A stretch of DNA of 64,000 nucleotides from Acrocarpospora pleiomorpha (GTDB taxonomy: Bacteria; Actinomycetota; Actinomycetes; Streptosporangiales; Streptosporangiaceae). Of this stretch, positions 1 to 6,198 are shown one piece after another. The notes under the pieces were generated by a model. That model had not been told where the DNA came from and did no database searches. It saw nothing but the letters and a program-made list of their open reading frames with translations. The stretch spans positions 27,428 to 91,427 of the forward strand of contig NZ_BLAF01000027.1 in NCBI RefSeq assembly GCF_009687885.1, in the 5' to 3' direction. A program made the translations under genes and the position numbers. Within the stretch, counting starts at the first letter, position 1; every line of letters begins with the position of its first letter.

Positions 1-225
1 ATAGATCGTCCTAGTTGACGAAGGGGGTGGTGGTTAGCAGGGATTCGATGATCGCGCAGGTCATCGCGGGGATGGGCTGTTCCGCGGAGGAGGTCCCGCA
101 GTGGGTGGTTACAGGTGGAATCCACTGATTCGGGCGGGGGAGGATGGCAAGGTCGCGGAAAGTGATGTGGTAGCGCCGCAGAGCCGTACCCTTGAATGAA
201 AGACCAGAACGAGGAGCGACCAGGG
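1..225. other. Left-edge sequence without a convincing gene
   Basis: No gene is supported here. An open frame on the minus strand ends at 11 and has GC-rich third positions over its last 55 codons, but its only start lies inside the next gene on the opposite strand and it matches no family I recognise. It could be the remnant or tail of a small gene. The ribosome binding site of the first real gene (GAGGAG) lies at about 211-216. Confidence 0.3.
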
Positions 226-1542
226 ATGAGTTCAGCCGGAGAGGGCCTGTCTCGTCCCCTGCCCGAGCAGGTTCGGGCGCATGTCGTCGAGTTGGCGGCC
301 CAGGTGCTCGGCGCGATGCCGGGCGGGACGATTCCGCCGCCATTGCGGGGGATCGCGAAGTTCGATCCCCGGAAGCGGGCGCGGCTGGGCAGCGCGCCCA
401 TCGCCGCGCAGCTGGAGAACGACAAGGAGTTCCGCGAGCTCGTCGCGGAGGCGCTGACCGCCGCCTGGCCCGAGCTGGTGGCGGCGCTGGCCGAGGAGAC
501 CGTGCCGCCCGCGGCCGAGCCGGTGCTGGTGGCGGCGGCTGCCTACCTGACCAGGCCGCCCGGCTGGGCCGAGCTGGTCGAGCAGGCGCGCGAGGACATC
601 GACCGGGCGGCGGCGCTGGGCAGCCAGCGGGAGCAGGCCGAGACCCGGCTGCGCGAGCAGCTCGCGGCCCAGCGCACGGCGGCCAAGGAGGAGATCGACC
701 GGGTCAGGGAGCAGTTGCGTGCCGCGCGGTCGGAGAACGCCGATCTGCGGCGCAAGCTGCACGACGCCAGGGAGCGGGCCAAGGCCGCCGAGCTGCGGGC
801 GCAGGAGCTGGACGCCGCCACCGCCGACGCGCGCAACCGCGTCGCGGGCGCCGGGGCCGCCGCCGAGGCGGAGATCCGCAAGCTGAAGGAGCGGCTGGCC
901 GAGGCGGAACGCCATCTGGAGGCCAGCCGCCGGGCCGCCCGCGAGGGCCGCAGCGTCGAGGACGCGCGGATCCGGGTGCTCATGGACGCGCTGGAGGACG
1001 CCGCCAAGGGGCTGCGCAAGGAGCTGTCGCTGCCGACGTCGATCAGCAGGCCGGCCGACTACGTGACGGCCGTGACGCCGGGGCCGCCCAGCGTGCGGGC
1101 GGTTCCCGCGCGGGCGCTGGCCGACGACGATCCACAGCTGCTCGATCAGCTGCTGGCGATACCCAACCTGCATCTGGTCGTCGACGGTTACAACGTGACC
1201 AAGACCGGCTACGGATCGTTGACCCTCGTCGATCAGCGCAGTCGGCTGCTGACCGGGCTCGGCGGCCTGGCCGTGCAGGTCAAGGTGGAGATCACGTGTG
1301 TCTTCGACGGGGCCGAGCTGGACGGTCCCGTGCAGGTCTCCGCGCCGCGCGGGGTGCGGGTGGCGTTCAGCGCGCCCGGTCAGATCGCCGACGACCTGAT
1401 CCGGCAGCTGGTACGGATCGAGCCGCCCGGGCGGGCCATCGCGGTGGTGTCCTCCGATCGGGAGGTGGCCGAGTCGGTGCGCCGGATGGGGGCCAGGCCG
1501 GTGCCGGCCACCTTGCTGCTCCGAAGACTTGGCCGTGCGTGA
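226..1542 (+). CDS. NYN-domain (YacP-like) RNA-binding protein with coiled coil
   Basis: A 438-residue cytoplasmic protein of the actinobacterial NYN/PIN-like family, thought to bind or cleave RNA. The N-terminal third is helical. Residues about 125-255 are a charged coiled coil rich in Arg, Glu and Ala. The C-terminal NYN domain starts near residue 312 with VVDGYNV, continues with CVFDGAE near 358 and VVSSDREV near 406; the conserved Asp residues of these motifs form the metal site in PIN-like nucleases. I chose ATG 226 because GAGGAG sits nine bases upstream; ATG 196 is in frame but has no such site. The substrate is unknown. The gene stands alone, 111 bp before a secreted hydrolase that has its own promoter. 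Confidence 0.9.
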   Translation: MSSAGEGLSRPLPEQVRAHVVELAAQVLGAMPGGTIPPPLRGIAKFDPRKRARLGSAPIAAQLENDKEFRELVAEALTAAWPELVAALAEETVPPAAEPVLVAAAAYLTRPPGWAELVEQAREDIDRAAALGSQREQAETRLREQLAAQRTAAKEEIDRVREQLRAARSENADLRRKLHDARERAKAAELRAQELDAATADARNRVAGAGAAAEAEIRKLKERLAEAERHLEASRRAAREGRSVEDARIRVLMDALEDAAKGLRKELSLPTSISRPADYVTAVTPGPPSVRAVPARALADDDPQLLDQLLAIPNLHLVVDGYNVTKTGYGSLTLVDQRSRLLTGLGGLAVQVKVEITCVFDGAELDGPVQVSAPRGVRVAFSAPGQIADDLIRQLVRIEPPGRAIAVVSSDREVAESVRRMGARPVPATLLLRRLGRA

Positions 1543-1589
1543 TCAGTTGATCGCGATGGGTGATGAACTGGGCAAATAGCCCGAATCGG

Positions 1590-1618
1590 TTGAGCGGGCA
1601 AGATCGCTTCACTAGAGT
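1590..1618 (+). promoter_or_regulatory. Sigma-70-like promoter of the first NlpC/P60 gene
   Basis: TTGAGC at 1590-1595 and TAGAGT at 1613-1618 are separated by exactly 17 bp. Transcription would begin near 1625, leaving a 5' leader of about 30 nt that contains the GGAAGGGG ribosome binding site of the gene starting at 1654. Assignment is by motif and spacing only. Confidence 0.5.
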
Positions 1619-1653
1619 TCCCGTCCAGGTCTGTCGGTCTGGAAGGGGTTCTT

Positions 1654-2616
1654 GTGCGTGGGCGAGCATCGGTCGCGGCGGGTTTGGCCGCAGCCGTCAT
1701 CCTCCTGCCGGTCGTCGGCGCGCAGGCGGATCCCAAACCCACGCTCGCCGAGGCGCAGGCCAAGCTGAAGAAGCTCAACAAGCAGATGGACGACATCGTT
1801 GACGACTACAACGGCGCCAACGAGAAGTGGAAGAAGGCGAAGAAGCAGTACGACAAGGTCAACGCCGCCTTCAAGAAGCAGGACCTCCAGGTCCAGGCGT
1901 TACGGGCGGGTGTCGTCGGGGTCGCGGTGACCAACTACCAGACCGGCGACTTCCGGACGCTGAGCGGGCTGTTCACCGCCGACGATCCGGACACGATGCT
2001 CAACACGATGGCGCTGATGGATCAGCTCGCCGCCGGGCGCACCCAGTCGCTGACCGAGTTCGAGGTCGCGATCAAGGGGCTGCGGACCCAGCGTGAGGAA
2101 AAGAAGAAGACCTACGAGGACGCCGCGAAGGTCAAGGACGAGCTGGTCAAGAAGAAGAAAAAGGCCGACCGCATGGTGGCCGAACAGGTGAAGCTGCTGC
2201 GGGAGCTCGGTGCGTACAACCCGGGCAACACCAACAGTGCGGGGCAGGTCTACACCGGGCCCGCGTCCGGGAACGCGCTGGCGGCCCTTGAGTTCGCCTA
2301 TGCGCAGATTGGGAAGCCCTACCGGTATGGGGGGACTGGTCCGGGCTCGTGGGACTGCTCAGGGCTTGTTCAGGCCGCCTGGGCGAAGGGCGGGGTCAGC
2401 CTGCCGCGGACGAGCTACGAGATGTGGGCCTGGGGGGCGAACCGGCGGGTGTCGGTGAACGCGCTGGAGCCAGGGGATCTGGTGTGGCACAGCGGGTTCG
2501 GGCATGTGGGGCTTTATGCCGGGGATGGGAAGGTCGTGCACTCGCCGCAGACGGGGGATGTGGTCAAGGTGACCCCCCTCAGTCAGTACAACCCGGACAA
2601 GGCTGTCCGCCCGTAG
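1654..2616 (+). CDS. Secreted NlpC/P60 peptidoglycan endopeptidase (RipA-like)
   Basis: A 320-residue exported wall hydrolase. Residues 1-25 form a signal peptide ending near AQA. Residues about 28-190 are a long Lys/Glu-rich coiled coil like that of actinobacterial RipA-type hydrolases, where it restrains the catalytic domain. The C-terminal NlpC/P60 domain has catalytic Cys235 in WDCSGL and His284 in FGHVGLY. Family members cut the D-Glu to diamino acid bond of stem peptides, often during septum splitting. The start is GTG 1654, preceded by GGAAGGGG. Its last five codons and stop are the first unit of a short tandem repeat that continues into the intergenic DNA. A second NlpC/P60 gene follows, but under separate riboswitch control. 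Confidence 0.93.
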   Translation: MRGRASVAAGLAAAVILLPVVGAQADPKPTLAEAQAKLKKLNKQMDDIVDDYNGANEKWKKAKKQYDKVNAAFKKQDLQVQALRAGVVGVAVTNYQTGDFRTLSGLFTADDPDTMLNTMALMDQLAAGRTQSLTEFEVAIKGLRTQREEKKKTYEDAAKVKDELVKKKKKADRMVAEQVKLLRELGAYNPGNTNSAGQVYTGPASGNALAALEFAYAQIGKPYRYGGTGPGSWDCSGLVQAAWAKGGVSLPRTSYEMWAWGANRRVSVNALEPGDLVWHSGFGHVGLYAGDGKVVHSPQTGDVVKVTPLSQYNPDKAVRP

Positions 2617-2690
2617 GCAAGGCTGTGCCCCTGTAGGCCCGTTCAGGCTGTCCGCCTGTCGGCACGCGTAGCGCGTTCAAGGCTGTAGGC
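2599..2690 (+). repeat. Degenerate tandem repeat starting in the 3' end of the NlpC/P60 gene
   Basis: The unit AAGGCTGTCCGCCCGTAGGC at 2599-2618 covers the last codons and TAG stop of the preceding gene. Degenerate copies follow at 2619, about 2643 and 2679 (the core AGGCTGT is kept each time). The first spacing is 20 bp; later ones are irregular. No coding role is apparent beyond the first copy. Confidence 0.6.
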
Positions 2691-2792
2691 ATGGTGGCCG
2701 ATTCGTCCCGGTGTTGGCCGGTTGGAACGATCTTACGGACCCGTGGGGCTGATGGGGCTTCTGGTGCCATGTTCAGCTTCTGATTCGTGAAG

Positions 2793-2808
2793 TGTGACCA
2801 GAGTCACA
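2793..2808 (+). promoter_or_regulatory. Crp (cAMP receptor protein) binding site
   Basis: TGTGACCAGAGTCACA at 2793-2808 is a perfect match to the Crp consensus TGTGA-N6-TCACA, which is shared by enterobacterial, mycobacterial and Streptomyces Crp. A TAAAAT -10-like box at 2849-2854 would put the site centre about 61 bp upstream of transcription start, a usual class I activator position. Transcription would run into the c-di-AMP riboswitch at 2987-3161 and the wall hydrolase gene behind it. Crp activates the rpf genes of mycobacteria and Streptomyces, so control of a muralytic enzyme is consistent. Confidence 0.75.
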
Positions 2809-2986
2809 TTAGGCATTGAAATGCCGGTGTATGCAGGGGTTTTACGAATAAAATCTAGTTATCTGATCTTTATCTTTGGAGAAAGCTTTGCGTAATCGTG
2901 GTGAAGCTCGGTAGTTTCTGGGCCGCGACGCACAAGCCATGGCGTCGCCACCATGTCAGCCGAATGTGCTGATGTCTCCATAAAGA

Positions 2987-3161
2987 TCCATGTGTCGCAT
3001 GTCACAAATGCGACCGGCCGAGTCCATGCAGTCAGGAGGCATGGAGCCGGGGACCCAAATGGCTCTGTACGCAGGAGCTAAGGGGTGAATCGGTGTGAAT
3101 TTCCACCGTAGGGCGACTTCCCCGCCCGAATCCGTCAGCTAACCCGGTAGGCGTACGTGGA
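2987..3161 (+). ncRNA. Cyclic di-AMP riboswitch (ydaO/yuaA leader)
   Basis: The conserved core is present in order: GGGGACCCAA near 3049, AGGGGTGAATC near 3080, GTAGGGC near 3108, CCCGCCCGAATCCG near 3121 and CAGCTAACCCGGTAGGC near 3136. P1 can form between 2987-2993 (TCCATGT) and 3155-3161 (ACGTGGA), and a perfect 7-bp stem lies at 2994-3014. This class binds c-di-AMP and usually turns expression off when the nucleotide is abundant. The AGGAG of the downstream NlpC/P60 gene begins only 7 nt after P1, so ligand binding could affect ribosome access as well as transcription. In Streptomyces the same riboswitch controls the muralytic gene rpfA. Confidence 0.96.
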
Positions 3162-3178
3162 AGATCATAGGAGCGATC

Positions 3179-3790
3179 CTGTCAACCACCCCCGCATGTC
3201 TGTCCCGTCTTGCCCGTCTCTCCCTGGGCGGCGTCGCTCTCACGGCCTCGGTCGGAGTGTTCGCGGCGCAGCCCGTGGCGGCTGACACGACGACAGTCAC
3301 CCTCACGAAGACCGAAACGGCCGACCAGGCCACCACCGGGAACGTTCCCATCTCCGATCTTCCGGCCGCCGGCCGGGCGAAGAGTTCGGTGAAGCAGCGC
3401 GCCACGATGAGCAAGGCCGCACGCCAGCGGTCCAAGGCTCGGCGGGCCGTCGCGGTGGCCAAGGAGCAGATCGGCGATCCGTACCGGTGGGGAGCCACCG
3501 GTCCCGGCGCGTTCGACTGTTCCGGTCTGGCCGTGTTCGCCTGGCGCAAGGCAGGCGTGAAGCTCCCGCGAACCACCTACTCCCAGCGTCGCGCGGTGAA
3601 GAAGAAGATCTCCTGGAAGAACCTCAAGCCCGGAGACCTGATCTTCACCAGCGGCGGCGGTCATGTGGGCATCTATGTCGGCAAGGGCAGGATGGTCCAC
3701 TCCCCGCACAGCGGAGCCCGCGTTCGCATCGACAAGCTGAACTCCTACCGCAAGCGCACCTTCGTCGGTGCGGTACGACCCGGTCTCTGA
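3179..3790 (+). CDS. Secreted NlpC/P60 hydrolase under c-di-AMP riboswitch control
   Basis: A small exported peptidoglycan hydrolase. The NlpC/P60 domain occupies the C-terminal half, with Cys114 in FDCSGLAVF and His162 in GGHVGIY. The annotated start is a CTG at 3179, because AGGAG (3169-3173) lies five bases upstream and the reading gives a complete signal peptide: a basic stretch with several Arg, a hydrophobic core, then cleavage near VAA-D at about residue 35. The nearest conventional in-frame start, GTG 3257, has no ribosome binding site and would remove nearly the whole signal peptide; no ATG, GTG or TTG lies in frame between the riboswitch and the signal region. Length from CTG is 203 residues. 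Some residues between signal and domain are Lys/Arg rich. A very stable hairpin follows the stop. Confidence 0.88.
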   Translation: MSTTPACLSRLARLSLGGVALTASVGVFAAQPVAADTTTVTLTKTETADQATTGNVPISDLPAAGRAKSSVKQRATMSKAARQRSKARRAVAVAKEQIGDPYRWGATGPGAFDCSGLAVFAWRKAGVKLPRTTYSQRRAVKKKISWKNLKPGDLIFTSGGGHVGIYVGKGRMVHSPHSGARVRIDKLNSYRKRTFVGAVRPGL

Positions 3791-3798
3791 CCCTTTTC

Positions 3799-3853
3799 GC
3801 TCTCTCATCGGTACTTCGCCTGCTTTCGCGGTGCGAAGTACCGATGAGAGAGC
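3799..3853 (+). terminator. Perfect 21-bp stem hairpin after the riboswitch-controlled gene
   Basis: The arms 3799-3819 and 3833-3853 are perfectly complementary over 21 bp, around a 13-nt loop, starting eight bases after the stop codon. There is no T-tract, as is common for actinomycete terminators. The stem is unusually long and mismatch-free for a terminator. Confidence 0.7.
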
Positions 3854-3941
3854 CGCAGTCGCTCATGATCCTTGATCTTTGGTGGCAGCCTCGCAGCGGG
3901 AAGGGCGGGAAGCCGATCGCAAGCGTTTCGTCCGCGGGCCT

Positions 3942-4213
3942 GGCGGCTCCACGCACTCGCTGCGGCAGCTCCCAACTCAGTCCCTGGCGGCAGTCAATGT
4001 GGGGCGGCTCCGCGTGCTCGCCGCGGCAGCTCCCAACTCAGCCCCGGACGGCAGTCAATGTGGGGCGGCTCCGCGTGCTCGCCGCAGCAGCTCCCAACTC
4101 AGCCCCGGACGGCAGTCAATGTGGGGCGGCTCCGCGTGCTCGCCGCAGCAGCTCCCAACTCAGCCCCTGGCGACAGCCAATGTGCGGCGGCTCCACGCAC
4201 TCGCTGCGGCAGC
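3942..4213 (+). repeat. 61-bp tandem repeat array, about 4.5 copies
   Basis: The block GGCGGCTCC recurs at 3942, 4003, 4064, 4125 and 4186, an exact 61-bp period. Each unit also carries CAGCTCCCAACTCAG and GGCAGTCAATGTGGGGC. The two inner units are nearly identical, and the outer ones are more diverged. Because 61 is not a multiple of three the array cannot encode a periodic protein; frames open across it are accidental. There are no unrelated spacers, so it is not a CRISPR array. It lies in a 670-nt stretch (3791-4460) without genes. Confidence 0.9.
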
Positions 4214-4341
4214 CGGATCGGCTCGCCCGTCCTGAATTGCGTGCCCGCCAGGAGGTGATGGTGATGACGAGCCGGAGGCAGGCCCTAGCATCCTGAGCAG
4301 GACAAATGGCGAGCCGGGCCAGGCGACAGGTCCCTTACCGT

Positions 4342-4389
4342 TTCGCTACTGCTACTAAGCGTGTTCATTTGATTACGCTGAGTAGCGAA
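4342..4389. other. Inverted repeat upstream of the small secreted protein
   Basis: TTCGCTACT at 4342-4350 and AGTAGCGAA at 4381-4389 are perfectly complementary; inside them AGCGT and ACGCT can also pair, around an AT-rich loop. It ends about 70 bp before the next start codon. It could be an operator or a hairpin in a leader. Nothing else is recognisable between 4214 and 4445. Confidence 0.4.
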
Positions 4390-4460
4390 CGGATCGGTCC
4401 GGAATCTCATCCGATGCTGTCTGGCCGGGCCGGTCGTCCCCCACACCAGGAGGCCTCGTC

Positions 4461-4901
4461 ATGCCGAGCCAAACTGCCGTCCTCACGCTGACCGCCGTCG
4501 CCGCCGCCATTGTGGGCATCGGCGCGGGCGTCGCCGCCCACGCCACGATCGGGGGCACCGAAACCCCCCAAGTCGCCGCCCGCATCACGACCGGGGGAGC
4601 CATTACCCCCCACGCCACCGCCGCCGCCGTCGTCAAGGCCAACGGCACCGTGGTGCGCTCCACCGGTGTCACCGCCGTACGAAAGATCGCCACCGGTCAG
4701 TACTGCGTCGACATCGAGCCCAATATCGACGCCACCAAGACGATCCCGGTCGCCACCAAGATGTGGGGCGCCCCCTGGAACTCCACCGTCCTGGCCTACT
4801 CCGGCCACAGCGCGTGCGGCGCCGGACGCCATATCTTCGTCGGCACCGGCTACACCACCGGCGGCGCCCACGACGTCCCCTTCCACCTGGTCGTGCCCTA
4901 A
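4461..4901 (+). CDS. Small secreted protein of unknown function
   Basis: A 146-residue protein with an N-terminal hydrophobic signal segment (residues about 6-28, ending near AHA). The mature part is rich in Thr, Ala and Val and holds two Cys residues in the second half (QYCVDIEP and HSACGAG) that may form a disulfide in the exported protein. I do not recognise a characterised family; actinomycetes carry many such single-domain exported proteins. The start is supported by AGGAGG 10 bases upstream. A strong terminator hairpin at 4989-5014 follows, so it appears to be a single-gene unit. Confidence 0.75.
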   Translation: MPSQTAVLTLTAVAAAIVGIGAGVAAHATIGGTETPQVAARITTGGAITPHATAAAVVKANGTVVRSTGVTAVRKIATGQYCVDIEPNIDATKTIPVATKMWGAPWNSTVLAYSGHSACGAGRHIFVGTGYTTGGAHDVPFHLVVP

Positions 4902-4988
4902 CCGAACCTTCCGGCCCACAACCGCGTGGCCGAAGGACGTTCCGCTCCGCTCCCCGGTTGACCCGCGGAATCGTCGCGTGGCGGACAA

Positions 4989-5014
4989 CCGCCCAGCTCC
5001 CTCGAGCTGGGCGG
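4989..5014 (+). terminator. Terminator hairpin
   Basis: CCGCCCAGCT (4989-4998) and AGCTGGGCGG (5005-5014) form a perfect 10-bp stem with a six-base loop, 88 bases downstream of the small secreted protein gene and upstream of the next gene. Confidence 0.65.
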
Positions 5015-5043
5015 GGCCGTCCCATGTCCTGGCCGCGCATAAC

Positions 5044-5129
5044 ATGCCTCCCATGCGCGTACGGCTGACGTCTACCGATCCGGCTGATTGGTAGACAAGA
5101 TCAATGCCTCCCCTGCGCGTACGGCTGAC
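5044..5129 (+). repeat. 26-bp direct repeat duplicating the start of the next gene
   Basis: The first 26 bases of the peptidase gene (5104-5129) occur 60 bp upstream at 5044-5069 with one mismatch, including the ATG. The upstream copy opens a frame that reaches a TAG after 16 codons. Between the copies a perfect 7-bp hairpin pairs GTCTACC (5070-5076) with GGTAGAC (5090-5096). Confidence 0.8.
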
Positions 5130-5934
5130 CGCCGCCCTCCTGGCGGCCACGCTGACGGCTTCCGCCTCCGCGCCCCCCGACGATCTACTCGCCCAGGCCC
5201 GCGCGATCGCCCGCGAACATCCCCGGTTCTGGACTGACGCAACGATCATTCGCACGGGCGGATCGCTTCTGCTGATCGCGCGGGGTGCCCCCGGCGCGGC
5301 GACGCTCGCTGGGGAGGTCGAGCGGGCCCGCCAGGCGGTCAACCGGGTGTGGAAGGTGGCGGGGGCGGTGATCCTGGTGCCGCGTTCGACGCAGGACGCG
5401 GCGGTGCTCGCCGAACCCGCCGGAGTACGGGGGATGGCCGCGCTGGCGGATGTGGATCACGTGATCATCGAGCCGGAGGGATTCGGGCGGCTTTCCGAAG
5501 TGGGTCGGCGGGTCGTGCTGGCGCACGAACTCACCCATGTCGCGACAGGGGCGGCGACGAGCGGGGATATGCCGATGTGGCTGGTGGAGGGATTCGCCGA
5601 CTATGTCGGATATCTGGACAGCGGGCTCTCGCCGCGCGTGGCCGCGGCCGAACTAGCCGAGGAAGTGCGCTCGGGCGTCATGCCCCAGGAACTGCCGGGA
5701 CGCGACGCCTTCGAGGCCGGTTCCACGCGGCTCGCGCAGGTGTATGAGGAAGCCTGGCTGGCCTGCCGTTACATCGCCGAGCGCTTCGGGCCGGAACGGC
5801 TGGTGGCGCTCTACCGGGCCGCGCTGGACGGAGATCCGGACACAGCGATGGCACGCACCCTTGGGGTGAGCACGGGGGATTTCACCGAGGGTTGGCGGCA
5901 GTACGTGCGGCAGCTGCTTGTTGGGCCGGTGTGA
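5104..5934 (+). CDS. Secreted peptidase MA-like zinc metalloprotease
   Basis: A 276-residue exported protein. A signal peptide covers residues about 1-23. The zinc motif HELTH is at residues 141-145, and the third ligand is probably the Glu of WLVEGFADY about 20 residues on, the arrangement of the gluzincin peptidase MA-like family (HExxH then WLxEGxAxY). Substrates of these actinobacterial proteins are unknown. The start is ATG 5104; no good ribosome binding site precedes it, and the same start region is duplicated 60 bp upstream at 5044. The last 18 codons (from FTEGWRQYV) form the first unit of a 62-bp tandem repeat that continues past the stop. Confidence 0.88.
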   Translation: MPPLRVRLTAALLAATLTASASAPPDDLLAQARAIAREHPRFWTDATIIRTGGSLLLIARGAPGAATLAGEVERARQAVNRVWKVAGAVILVPRSTQDAAVLAEPAGVRGMAALADVDHVIIEPEGFGRLSEVGRRVVLAHELTHVATGAATSGDMPMWLVEGFADYVGYLDSGLSPRVAAAELAEEVRSGVMPQELPGRDAFEAGSTRLAQVYEEAWLACRYIAERFGPERLVALYRAALDGDPDTAMARTLGVSTGDFTEGWRQYVRQLLVGPV

Positions 5935-6130
5935 TCGGGAGTTTCACCGAGGGTTGGCGGTAGTGCGTGTGGTGGCTGCTTGTTGGGCCGGTGTGATCGG
6001 GAGTTTCACCGAGGGTTGGCGGTAGTGCGTGTGGTGGCTGCTTGTTGGGCCGGTGTGATCGGGGATTTCACCGAGGGTCGGTGGCAGCTTGTCGGGCCGG
6101 TGTGGATGGGAGTTTCGCCGAGGGCTGCGT
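5881..6130 (+). repeat. 62-bp tandem repeat seeded by the 3' end of the peptidase gene
   Basis: TTCACCGAGGGTTGGCGG occurs at 5881 (in the gene), 5943 and 6005; a diverged copy begins at 6067 and a shorter one at 6114. The first three intervals are exactly 62 bp. Each unit also repeats CTGCTTGTTGGGCCGGTGTGA, so each copies the peptidase's terminal codons and stop. Copies two and three are nearly identical. The array fills most of the 264 bp between two metallopeptidase genes. Confidence 0.92.
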
Positions 6131-6198
6131 CGGTACATGCGGCGGCAGCTTGTCGGGGCGGTGTGATACGAAGGTCTGCGAGTCGGGGGAGGTGGCCG

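Noticed and set aside
11-343. Minus-strand gene at the left edge
   Set aside because: Third-position GC is suggestive over part of it, but there is no usable start outside the NYN gene and no recognisable family.
3942-4213. CRISPR array
   Set aside because: Units of the 61-, 62- and 81-bp arrays are contiguous repeats without unique spacers, and no cas gene is present.
3487-4296. Open frames across the 61-bp array
   Set aside because: They switch frame with each 61-bp unit, have no ribosome site and no conserved motif.
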